In this document: one piece after another, positions 16,106 to 23,825 of the stretch | Layout of the letters: each line of letters opens with the position of its first letter | Numbering within the stretch: position 1 is the first letter of the stretch | NCBI GenBank assembly: GCA_949127665.1 | Contig: CASBQE010000351.1 | Coordinates: forward strand, 1-38,574 | DNA: 38,574 bases | DNA from: Synechococcales cyanobacterium PMM_0083 | GTDB lineage: Bacteria > Cyanobacteriota > Cyanobacteriia > Leptolyngbyales > Leptolyngbyaceae | Direction: 5' to 3' | Position numbers and translations under genes: made by a program | Notes under the pieces: model-generated | The model's database searches: none | Told to the model about the DNA's origin: nothing | What the model saw: only the letters and a program-made list of their open reading frames with translations

Positions 16106-16424
16106 TCACAGATTTTTGATCATATCATAGCTAGATATTGTAATAGCGTTTAGGTTAAGGGAAAATAGGGCGATCGCTTTACTACTCAACAATCAAGCGA
16201 TCGCCTCAAACCATGAAGCCGAAAAGCGATCGCTCAGACTCGGGAGTTGCTGCATCATCATGTGCAGCAGACTACGTTTTTCGACGTGGCAGCAGCGCAA
16301 AGACGATCTACATTCAAGATGGGGGAACGAGAATAGCTCAACGGTATCCGACATGAATTTTCTAGGTAATCAGCTTATTCTGTCGCTAGACCAACCAATT
16401 AAAGGCAAACACGACTCAGAAAAA
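16106..16424. other. HIP1-rich intergenic region upstream of rpsP
   Basis: About 320 bases. Three complete gcgatcgc octamers sit within about 70 bases around 16170-16240. No credible ORF or RNA gene was recognised. Confidence 0.5.
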
Positions 16425-17618
16425 CTACTCAGTTAAGTAAGTGGGTTTTGATGGCTGAATCCGCCGCTGTTGTAGCCATAGCCCAAGCAGCAAACCAATG
16501 CCGACGATTCCCGTCATGTAAGCTAGGGAAATCAACCGCACAAACAGCGGTGGAGCAATGCCCTCTACAGGAATGTTCTGTGCGACTTGAAATGGCTGGA
16601 ACTGTCGTGTAGAGACTGCTTGAGGAATGACTTCGACCTCAACATGATGAGGCGCACCATCAAAAAACTGCTGCTGCCATGCGATTTTTCCGGCGCTATC
16701 TGGCAAGCCTTGGTAGGCAAATAGAACCCAACCACCTTCTAAATCTGAGGTTTTTATCCGCAAAGCCACATCCGTTACAGGTTGCTTCGTTTTGGTGTCG
16801 ATCACATTGACTTGCAGTTTGGCAAGCTGACCTACAGTGGCACTTGAATCACCCGAAAGTTGCATCTCTAATCCTTGAGATTGCAGCTTGGATGGCGTGT
16901 CAGATTTCGGCGCATCTTCTGTCATATGGGACATTGCCATCGACATGTGAGCTTGCCCAAGCTCAGCACTGATATTGATATACAAGAGTGCCGCGATCGC
17001 CACCACAGTAACGCCACTCAGCAGCAGTCGCACCCGTTGCGGCGCAATTTCCCCTGGCTGAACCGACTGCCCACTGCCAATGACCCAACCACCGCCCAGA
17101 CCTGCTGCCAGCAGAATTGCTGCCAGAATGCCAAAGTTACGGTACTTAACCCAATCCTCTAGAACCGATAGAGTTAGGGTTTGCTGAATAGGTGCAAAGG
17201 CATTGGGGGCGATCGGTGTCACATCTACCAACAATTGGTAATTTCCCCGAATGGGCAGCATTTGTTGGATTTGCAACTCACCCTTGGGCGCTAGAGTCTC
17301 TAGATTCAGCAACGTTGTGCCTTCGGAGATTGGAAAATCCGTCATAAACCAAGGGTTTTTGAAGGGAGTCAGAATTTGCAGGTGCATCTTGGCGTTCTCT
17401 AGAGGCTGCCCTGACTCGCCTATTGCTTGCAGCGTCAACTGCATGGGAATCTGGGGGCTAGTTGCCTCAGCTTCAAAAGGTCTAATCTCGTTCCGAACGG
17501 GGCTGGTTGTAAGTCTTATAGACGATTGGGGAGTTTGGGAAAACCCAATCCAACTGGAAAAAACAACTCCTATCAAACAAGTCACACTAATCAGCGCTAA
17601 ACGCTTAAATTTTGACAT
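16425..17618 (-). CDS. Membrane protein with two Ig-like/YtkA-like domains and Met/His cluster, B12-riboswitch unit
   Basis: 397 residues from ATG 17618 (MSKFKRLALISVTC), preceded by GCAGGA 8 bases upstream; the track begins five codons earlier. After a signal helix comes a beta-rich domain (about 30-145, with LTLQAIGESGQPLENAKMHLQI). Two membrane helices follow (about 150-205), then the cluster QAHMSMAMSHMTED, a second beta domain resembling FixH/YtkA (QLAKLQVNVIDTKTKQPVTDV, FFDGAPHHVEVEV) and a C-terminal helix. It lies 44 bases after cbtB, downstream of a cobalamin riboswitch, so a role in cobalt handling is likely. The Met/His motif could be a metal site. It is not CbtA. No exact family is recognised. 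Confidence 0.75.
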   Translation of the reverse strand: MSKFKRLALISVTCLIGVVFSSWIGFSQTPQSSIRLTTSPVRNEIRPFEAEATSPQIPMQLTLQAIGESGQPLENAKMHLQILTPFKNPWFMTDFPISEGTTLLNLETLAPKGELQIQQMLPIRGNYQLLVDVTPIAPNAFAPIQQTLTLSVLEDWVKYRNFGILAAILLAAGLGGGWVIGSGQSVQPGEIAPQRVRLLLSGVTVVAIAALLYINISAELGQAHMSMAMSHMTEDAPKSDTPSKLQSQGLEMQLSGDSSATVGQLAKLQVNVIDTKTKQPVTDVALRIKTSDLEGGWVLFAYQGLPDSAGKIAWQQQFFDGAPHHVEVEVIPQAVSTRQFQPFQVAQNIPVEGIAPPLFVRLISLAYMTGIVGIGLLLGLWLQQRRIQPSKPTYLTE

Positions 17619-17662
17619 CGGTTTATCCTGCAATCACGACACAAATGGGTTGAACTCAAGCC

Positions 17663-17854
17663 CTAATGACAACTCACCAGCGCGGTGTGATGACGCAGGG
17701 AATGCACTTTGTCGTGAATCGCTGGATAGGTCGTGAAGTAAACAGTCCAGAGCGTTAATGCTAAAAGTGAGATGTAGAGTGATGACTGCACTGGCACTGA
17801 TAAAGTCTGCCGGGCGATTTTTTGTTGAACTGAACCATAAGATTGAGTCGTCAT
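17663..17854 (-). CDS. cbtB: CbtB-type cobalt transporter subunit
   Basis: 63 residues: MTTQSYGSVQQKIARQTLSV, one membrane helix (SSLYISLLALTLWTVYFTTYP) and a His-rich C-terminus with IHDKVHSLRHHTALVSCH. This is the CbtB pattern, a small single-helix protein with metal-binding histidines, named for its partner CbtA in B12-regulated cobalt uptake. GAGG lies 7 bases before the ATG. It is the first gene after the riboswitch. No cbtA is visible in the window; the next gene is the unknown Met/His membrane protein. Confidence 0.85.
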   Translation of the reverse strand: MTTQSYGSVQQKIARQTLSVPVQSSLYISLLALTLWTVYFTTYPAIHDKVHSLRHHTALVSCH

Positions 17855-17887
17855 TTTGTACCTCGTAAATGAGACGATGTTGTGAAA

Positions 17888-18055
17888 TTCGGCAGGCGTT
17901 CTGACTTGGAAAGTGCAAAATCAAAAATGGTAAGGAGCATACGTCCTATCAAGTTGCTAATTTCCTTCACAGTTGCGGGACAGCGGTAGAGTTTCACTAC
18001 ACTTTCCCTGTTACCTCCGACGGCTGCTTCCCGTCAGAACCAAGTTGTGGACTCA
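17888..18055 (-). promoter_or_regulatory. Cobalamin (B12) riboswitch
   Basis: On the minus strand the leader reads GGTTCTGACGGGAAGCAGCC, then AACAGGGAAAGTGTAGTGAA, then the B12 box GCTGTCCCGCAACTGTGA and, near the 3' end, CCAAGTCAGAACGCCTGCC. These blocks, in this order, are the conserved core of adenosylcobalamin riboswitches. It ends about 33 bases before the cbtB ATG, with the Shine-Dalgarno in between, so control could act on translation as well as transcription. B12 is expected to repress cbtB and the following gene. A weak -10 (TATGCT) lies just upstream near 18055-18062. Confidence 0.93.
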
Positions 18056-18061
18056 GCATAC

Positions 18062-18453
18062 TTGATCAGGAAGCTTTTAGAAATGTTTCAGAAGATATTC
18101 TGCTGGGGTTGTTAGTGCTGAAATTTTTGCAGCATTTTTAGCGAATATTGATTCTTCTTTGTTTTTCTTTGTTGAAGATACAGCGATTTTCAGTAGAGTG
18201 GGCATGGCTTTAAGGTGAGGGCGCAAAAGTGAAATGCTCCCCAATGAATATCTCCGATGCTTCTGGTGACAGCTTCACCTCTCCATAAAAATAATGATGA
18301 TTGAGCGTTATCCACATAACTCTAAATTCTTTCGCCTTGACGGTATCAGCGAATGGAATGTAACCAACGATTGATTGCAAAAGGGCGATCGCTTGCCACA
18401 ATATTTTAAATCACTGGTATTCTTGCCAGCATGTGAGCTTGCGAGGATTGAGC
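18062..18453. other. Intergenic region between the riboswitch and TspO gene
   Basis: About 390 bases, AT-rich to the left. A 63-codon minus-strand frame (18210-18401) is open but has no start signal, no recognised family and a GATCGC repeat in it, so it is not called. The minus-strand promoter for the riboswitch transcript must lie near its left edge. Confidence 0.5.
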
Positions 18454-18921
18454 ATGATCAGATCGTGGATGGTAATTGGGGCAGTGGCGATCGCGGTTTC
18501 TTTTTTGAGCGCTCTCCTCAAACCTAAAGATATCAAATGGTTTAGCCGATTGCGGCGACCAAAATGGCTAGTTTTTGAGCCGCTGATCCCCGTCATTTGG
18601 ACGGTTATTTTAATCTGTGGTGCTTGGTCAGCTTATCTCGTGTGGGAAGCAAACCCCGGCACTGCTCAAACGTGGTGGCTAATGGCGTTTTATTTGGTAG
18701 TAGAGCTTGCCATTATCGCTTACTCGCCTGTTACGTTTCACCTCCAGAGCCTTAAGGCTGGCACGATTGTTGGGATGATTGGATTTGTTTTAGGCTTGAT
18801 TTTGATATTTTTGGTATATCCCATTTCTAATACAGCCGCGCTGTTGCTAATGCCCTACCTCCTTTGGAGTCCCATTGGTAGCTACACCACTTGGGCGATG
18901 GATCAGTTAAATCCTAGCTGA
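18454..18921 (+). CDS. tspO: TspO/MBR-family membrane protein
   Basis: 155 residues from ATG 18454 (MIRSWMVIGAVAIAVS), with GAGGAT 8 bases upstream; the track starts at GTG 18433. Five hydrophobic helices are visible. The family tract is FSRLRRPKWLVFEPLIPVIWTVILICGAWSAYLVWE (the W-x-P...P-x-W type motif in helix 1-2), and the end reads LLLMPYLLWSPIGSYTTWAMDQLNP. TspO proteins bind porphyrins and related tetrapyrroles and act in stress and pigment regulation. Motif conservation is partial, with no clear Trp-rich porphyrin site beyond helix 2, so substrate is uncertain. Confidence 0.8.
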   Translation: MIRSWMVIGAVAIAVSFLSALLKPKDIKWFSRLRRPKWLVFEPLIPVIWTVILICGAWSAYLVWEANPGTAQTWWLMAFYLVVELAIIAYSPVTFHLQSLKAGTIVGMIGFVLGLILIFLVYPISNTAALLLMPYLLWSPIGSYTTWAMDQLNPS

Positions 18922-19209
18922 AATTATATTTGAGATGTTGCATTCAAGTCGTTTGGGGTTTAGCGCTGAGGTTAGCTGGGTGTGATATTTGCGATCGCGT
19001 TAGACATACTGGGTTGCAGTCAACGCATAAAGTTCTGCGCTGCCATCAACACCAAGTTGCCGTCATGTTTTTTGCCATTGCGCGATCGCGGTCATTGTCA
19101 TCCTCAATAGATGTTGTTTGAAATTGCCAATGGGGGATCTGATAGGCAAAGCGATCGCCCTAACACTGTAGGATCATAATGTTTCGATTCGTGTCCTTAG
19201 GAGACAGTT

Positions 19210-19650
19210 ATGACCCGCGCCATCATGGAAACCGATAAGGGCACCATTCATCTAGAACTATTTGACCAAGATGCCCCTAACACGATCAAAAACTTTGTAG
19301 AACTCGCCAACAGTGGCTTTTATGATGGGCTAGCCTTCCATCGGGTTCTCTCCAATTTTATGGTACAAGGAGGCTGCCCCAACACTCGCCCCGGTGCAAC
19401 AGGCGCACCAGGAACAGGTGGACCAGGCTACAAAATCAAGTGCGAAATTAACCCCAATTTGCACGAAGCAGGCTCACTTTCCATGGCACACGCTGGCAAA
19501 GATACGGGTGGCAGTCAGTTTTTCATCTGTCATTCAGCCCAATCGCATTTGGATGGAGTACACACCGTTTTTGGTAAAACGACTGATATGGATGTCGTCA
19601 ATGCCATTCGTCAAAATGACAAAATTCTTTCGGTGAAAATTGAAGCGTAA
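19210..19650 (+). CDS. Cyclophilin-type peptidyl-prolyl isomerase
   Basis: 146 residues with no signal peptide, so cytosolic. The cyclophilin core is complete: [43 protein letters not shown] (active-site Arg and Phe/Met/Gln), [17 protein letters not shown] and [11 protein letters not shown]. It catalyses cis-trans isomerisation of Xaa-Pro bonds in protein folding. TAGGAGAC gives a strong ribosome site. The gene stands alone, converging on the subtilase gene with a palindromic hairpin between them. Confidence 0.95.
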   Translation: MTRAIMETDKGTIHLELFDQDAPNTIKNFVELANSGFYDGLAFHRVLSNFMVQGGCPNTRPGATGAPGTGGPGYKIKCEINPNLHEAGSLSMAHAGKDTGGSQFFICHSAQSHLDGVHTVFGKTTDMDVVNAIRQNDKILSVKIEA

Positions 19651-19680
19651 ACTCTTCTGATCTTGAAAGATGACTCTGTA

Positions 19681-19702
19681 AGGGCGTTTCGCGAAACGCC
19701 CT
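19681..19702. terminator. Palindromic hairpin between cyclophilin and subtilase genes
   Basis: AGGGCGTTT-CGCG-AAACGCCCT is a perfect 9-bp stem with a 4-nt loop, midway between two convergent genes. Neither side has a long T run, so it is a weak bidirectional terminator or a short interspersed palindrome. Confidence 0.55.
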
Positions 19703-19731
19703 CCGAAAAATCAGTGGTCTAACAATGTCAA

Positions 19732-22716
19732 CTACACTGTAATGCCAGTTCTGGTCGCCGTATTGGTTAACGCACTGATAGCCTGCTCTGTGGTCAAAGT
19801 AGGTCTGCCACTCAGCATTAGAGCGACAACGCCTGCCACATGGGGTGTTGCCATTGAGGTGCCGCTATAGTTTTCGTAACCATTATTGGGCAGGGTCGAG
19901 TAAACTCCCACACCCGGTGCAACCACATAGTTTACAGCAGGCAATCCGGCATCATTGGAGAAATTGGCTAGCTGGCTGTTGATGTTGACTGCTCCCACTG
20001 CAATCCCCCATTGGGCTGCCAGATTAGCCGGGAACCCAGGGCTGGCACTGAACTCATTGCCCGATGCCATCACCACGATCGCTCCCCGTTCTGCCGCATA
20101 TTGCACTGCGGATGCAACCTCGCCAGAGTAACTACCACCAAGGCTGAGATTAATCACTCTTGCGCCATTATTCGCCGCATAGCGGATTCCTGCCGCCACA
20201 TCACTCAAGGTGCCGCTGCCGTCAGCACCTAGCACTCTGACAGGCATGATTCTGGCATTGTAAGCAACACCAATCGATCCAGTACCATTATTTTCGGCGG
20301 CGATCGTGCCTGCTACATGGGTGCCATGACCATTTAGATCCAGGGGAGTATTGTCATTGTTTGCAAAGTCCCAGCCGCGCACATCGTCGATATAGCCATT
20401 GCCGTCATCGTCAATCCCATTTCCAGAAACTTCGCCGCTGTTTACCCAGATATTGGCATCCAGATCGGGGTGAGTGTAATCCACTCCAGTATCAACAACT
20501 GCCACCACCACTCCTTCCCCTGTGAAGCCCTGCGCCCAAACTTCTGGGGCATTGACTAGATCCAAATTCCAGCTATTGCCACCCAAGTCTGGCACATTGG
20601 CATAGGGAGATTGTCCGGTGACTTGAGCAACGGCTGCCGCTGCATTGACCAATCCATAGCCATAGTTGAGGTTGTATCCGGTGGGAAGAATGATTGGAGA
20701 GGCTGAGGCGGTTAGGGTGTAGTTAGTGCTGCCGCTGTAGGGAAAGACTCGAATGTAGTAGGTTCCTGCTGCCAATGCGATCGTCAAACTTTCAGGCAAC
20801 GTGCCGTTTTGCCACGGATAGGCAAGGATTTCACCGGAGTCGATCGCGCCATTGCTGTTGGCATCTTGAATCAACTGGAGATCAGCATCTGCGCTCAAGC
20901 CCAACAGGTTTAGACTGACGCTGTTGGTGCCATCAAGCGTAAAGCGGTAGAAATCGTTTGCATCTCCGCTGCCAATATAGTCGCTAAAGGTTTGCAGACT
21001 GCTGAGGATGCCAATATTACGAGCCGTTGCCAGGGTATTGCCAGCATCGTCAACTGGAGCAGTGTAGGGTGTTGCGGAGGCAGTTAAAGTGTAGGTGGTG
21101 CTGCCGCTGTAGGGAAAGACCCGGATGTAGTAGTTTCCTGCTGCCAGCCCGATTGTCAAACTTTCAGGCAATGTGCCGCCTTGCCAGGGATAGGCAAGTA
21201 CATCACCGGAGTCGATCGCGCCATTGCCATTCACATCTTGGATTAACTGCAAGTCAGCGTCCGCGCTCAAGCCCGATAGATTTAGACTGACGTTGTTTGT
21301 GCCGTTAAGCGTAAAGCGGTAGAAATCGTTTGCATCTCCGCTGCCAACATAGTCGCTAAAGGTTTGCAGACTGCTGAGGATGCCAATATCACGAGCCGTT
21401 GCCAGGGTATTGCCAGCATCAACTGGAGCAGAAATCGCTGCGGTCGTCAGGTTGAGGACATAGTTCGTCTCGCCACTAAATTGGTAGACCTGGACAAAGT
21501 AATCGCCTGCTTGCAAATTTTGAGTCAAAGTTTCTGATAAGGTGCCGCTTTGGTTAGAGGAGGCAAGCATCTCGCCAACGTCTACGATCCCGTTGTTATT
21601 AGCATCGCGAATCAACCGTAGATTAGAATCTGCATTTAACCCAGACAGATTGACGGTTAGGGCACGGGCAGTGTCGAGACTAAAGCGATAAACATCTACG
21701 GTGTCGTTGTTATAAATTGACCCCAAAACGGTCTGAGTTGCGCTGAGCGCACCGAGATTGACCTCGGTAGGCAACAGATTGCTGGGATCAGCGTTCGACA
21801 GGTTCAGGGTGTAGCTGGTATAGCCATTGAACTGATAAACCTGAGCGAAGTAGGTGCCTGCTGCCAGCGATCGCAGATTAATAGACTCATCCAACGCTTT
21901 TCCCCGCTGCGATCGCGCCACTTCCTCGCCAGCCTCAACAATGCCATTATTGTTGGCATCTCGAATCACTCGCACATCTGCGTCGGCGCTTAATCCAGTT
22001 AGCGATAAATTCAAGGGAGCATTAGCGCCAAGCGTGAAGCGATAAAGATCCGTCGTATCTTTGCTGCTGAATGAACCGGTCACAGTCTGCGGCGAGCTTA
22101 AAGATCCGAGTGTCACCCCACCTGTGAGAAACTCGCTCACATCGCTATTGGACAGACGCAGCGAATAGGCAGTATTTCCTGAAAACTGATACACCTGCAC
22201 AAAGTAGGTGCCTGTCGCCAAACTGTCCAGATTCATAAATTCATCAGCGGTTCCAGATAGATCCGACCGTTTAATTTCTTCGCCGATATCGACAGCGCCG
22301 TTGGCGTTTAGGTCTTTAAACAATTTCACATCGGCATCGGCGGTGAGGTTGGTTAACGCCAAGTTGAAGGTGCTGAGTTTCGTCAAGCTGAAGCGATAAA
22401 AGTCGGAGGCATCCGTGTTGCCCACAGAACCACTTTGGATAATTACCCCTTTCAGAACGTCGAGATCGATCGCAGAACTGGGAAAATCGTCCGCATCGGC
22501 AACAGTCACCTTGTTTGAGGAACTTGCCCATCCTGTAATCATCGCTTGATCTAGCATAGAACTGCTTCTGGCTTGTAAGTTGGGCGAGAAGCGATCGCCC
22601 ACTAAATCTGTCAGCCGAGCATCTAACAAGTTCGGGAAAATTTCGTCTGAAACCTCTGCTTGAGAGGACAGACTGTTGCTAGTTGATAGAACATTCTGAA
22701 ATAGATCGTTTGGCAT
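19732..22716 (-). CDS. Subtilisin-like serine protease with five N-terminal PPC repeats
   Basis: 994 residues. There is no Sec signal peptide, so secretion, if any, uses another route. Five beta-sandwich pre-peptidase repeats (about residues 80-675) each contain DFYRF/DLYRF/DVYRF, a dockerin/EF-hand-like loop (DLNANGAVDIGEE, DANNNGIVEAGEE, DVNGNGAIDSGDV) and TYFVQVYQFSG or YYIRVFPYSG. The S8 catalytic domain follows (about 725-990) with Asp742 in VVDTGVDYTHPDLD, His797 in NGHGTHVAGT, Ser954 in SGTSMATPHVAG, and the acidic loop GIDDDGNGYIDDV. PPC domains normally sit C-terminal and are removed; here they precede the protease. The fourth and fifth repeats are near-identical. Calcium dependence is inferred from the loops. 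Confidence 0.92.
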   Translation of the reverse strand: MPNDLFQNVLSTSNSLSSQAEVSDEIFPNLLDARLTDLVGDRFSPNLQARSSSMLDQAMITGWASSSNKVTVADADDFPSSAIDLDVLKGVIIQSGSVGNTDASDFYRFSLTKLSTFNLALTNLTADADVKLFKDLNANGAVDIGEEIKRSDLSGTADEFMNLDSLATGTYFVQVYQFSGNTAYSLRLSNSDVSEFLTGGVTLGSLSSPQTVTGSFSSKDTTDLYRFTLGANAPLNLSLTGLSADADVRVIRDANNNGIVEAGEEVARSQRGKALDESINLRSLAAGTYFAQVYQFNGYTSYTLNLSNADPSNLLPTEVNLGALSATQTVLGSIYNNDTVDVYRFSLDTARALTVNLSGLNADSNLRLIRDANNNGIVDVGEMLASSNQSGTLSETLTQNLQAGDYFVQVYQFSGETNYVLNLTTAAISAPVDAGNTLATARDIGILSSLQTFSDYVGSGDANDFYRFTLNGTNNVSLNLSGLSADADLQLIQDVNGNGAIDSGDVLAYPWQGGTLPESLTIGLAAGNYYIRVFPYSGSTTYTLTASATPYTAPVDDAGNTLATARNIGILSSLQTFSDYIGSGDANDFYRFTLDGTNSVSLNLLGLSADADLQLIQDANSNGAIDSGEILAYPWQNGTLPESLTIALAAGTYYIRVFPYSGSTNYTLTASASPIILPTGYNLNYGYGLVNAAAAVAQVTGQSPYANVPDLGGNSWNLDLVNAPEVWAQGFTGEGVVVAVVDTGVDYTHPDLDANIWVNSGEVSGNGIDDDGNGYIDDVRGWDFANNDNTPLDLNGHGTHVAGTIAAENNGTGSIGVAYNARIMPVRVLGADGSGTLSDVAAGIRYAANNGARVINLSLGGSYSGEVASAVQYAAERGAIVVMASGNEFSASPGFPANLAAQWGIAVGAVNINSQLANFSNDAGLPAVNYVVAPGVGVYSTLPNNGYENYSGTSMATPHVAGVVALMLSGRPTLTTEQAISALTNTATRTGITV
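20690..21435 (-). repeat. Two near-identical PPC repeat units in the subtilase gene
   Basis: Tandem units with a period of about 372 bases (124 residues) encode repeats 4 and 5. Shared tracts include GNTLATAR(N/D)IGILSSLQTFSDY and TLPESLTI. The other three repeats are clearly more diverged, so this duplication is recent or kept similar by gene conversion. Confidence 0.85.
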
Positions 22717-23152
22717 TGTGCTAACCCTATGTGTAGTGAGAAGTACAGCAATAGAAACTGAATAGGTTGCTTGATTAATCTATCGGCAGCACGCATATGT
22801 TTTTTGCAAAAACTTTCAACTGCATCATCATGGAAATGATCTTGCGGCTACGCTAGCCCGGTATGATTTTGTTTGTCGTCAATAGTGACATCAGCTTGAG
22901 TTCGATTCGCTCCGGACTGTAGAGACTTTTTTTACCCCAAGTCTTTAGCCCTGGAAAGCGTGAGCCTTTGATGCGATATGGGGCGTGAGCCTTTGATACG
23001 ATTAGTATGGCAACGAAAAATCTAATGGCTTGTTTGACCCCGCGATCGCGTCTATCGATTGATTTTTCACAGGCATGTCGCGATTAGCACTTAACTATGC
23101 TAAAAAAACAGGATTAGACCTTAAATTTAAACATTCACTTAAACATTCACCG
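22717..23152. other. Upstream region of yajQ with short direct repeats
   Basis: Two copies of gcgtgagcctttgatrcgat lie at 22958-22977 and 22983-23002, a 25-base period. TTAAACATTCAC occurs twice in tandem just before the yajQ ATG (about 23127-23150). The minus-strand subtilase leader also lies here. The track's yajQ frame begins at 23075 but that extension is not conserved family sequence. Confidence 0.6.
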
Positions 23153-23644
23153 ATGGCTGCAAACTATTCCTTCGATATTGTCAGCGAGTTCGATCGCCAA
23201 GAGTTGGTCAATGCGCTTGATCAAGCAACCCGCGAGATTCAGAGTCGCTATGACCTAAAAGACACCAAAACAACTGTGGAACTCGGCGAAGAAGCAATCA
23301 CCATCAACACCGACAGCGACTTCACTTTAGATGCCGTCAACAGTTTGATTCAAACGAAAGCGATTAAGCGCAACCTATCTCTAAAGATTTTTGACTATGG
23401 TAAGGTCGAAGCTGCCAGTGGTACTCGTGTGCGGCAAGAAGTGAAATTGAAAAAAGGAATTTCTCAAGAACTCGCCAAACAAATTTCTAAGCTAATTCGC
23501 GATGAGTTTAGCAAAATTCAAGCATCCATTCAGGGAGATGCAGTAAGGGTTACGGCAAAATCTAAAGATGATTTGCAAGACGTAATCCAGCGCTTAAAAC
23601 AAGAAGACTATCCAACTCCTCTGCAATTTACCAACTATCGCTAG
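23153..23644 (+). CDS. yajQ: YajQ-family nucleotide-binding protein
   Basis: 163 residues from ATG 23153 ([21 protein letters not shown]), matching the family N-terminus (xSFDIVSExD); the track's 26 extra codons are dropped. The two-fold ferredoxin-like pattern is complete, with [40 protein letters not shown] and the end [16 protein letters not shown]. Some YajQ homologues bind cyclic di-GMP or act as RNA/nucleotide-binding factors; which applies here cannot be told. It stands alone between the subtilase and histidine kinase genes. Confidence 0.95.
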   Translation: MAANYSFDIVSEFDRQELVNALDQATREIQSRYDLKDTKTTVELGEEAITINTDSDFTLDAVNSLIQTKAIKRNLSLKIFDYGKVEAASGTRVRQEVKLKKGISQELAKQISKLIRDEFSKIQASIQGDAVRVTAKSKDDLQDVIQRLKQEDYPTPLQFTNYR

Positions 23645-23825
23645 CGGCAATTGCCACCTTAAAGGTACGGTTTGGCGACTATCGCTGATCCGAAATTCCG
23701 GCTAACTTCGTATTAGTAGGCGATCGCCATTCAAATTATTCAATCTTCAGAAAAATTAGTTTGATGGAATTTACAACTTTAAGCAGCCTGCTAGTGATTG
23801 AAACCGGATAAAGAGGGATAAGGGC

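Noticed and set aside
16160-16260. Cluster of gcgatcgc sites as a replication origin or iterons
   Set aside because: HIP1 octamers occur all over the window; there are no DnaA-box clusters or origin-linked genes here.
17634-17924. Longer minus-strand ORF over cbtB
   Set aside because: Different frame from CbtB and crossing the riboswitch 3' end; a shadow of cbtB.
18210-18401. Minus-strand 63-codon ORF upstream of the riboswitch
   Set aside because: No ribosome site or recognised motif, and it contains a HIP1-type repeat; most likely chance.
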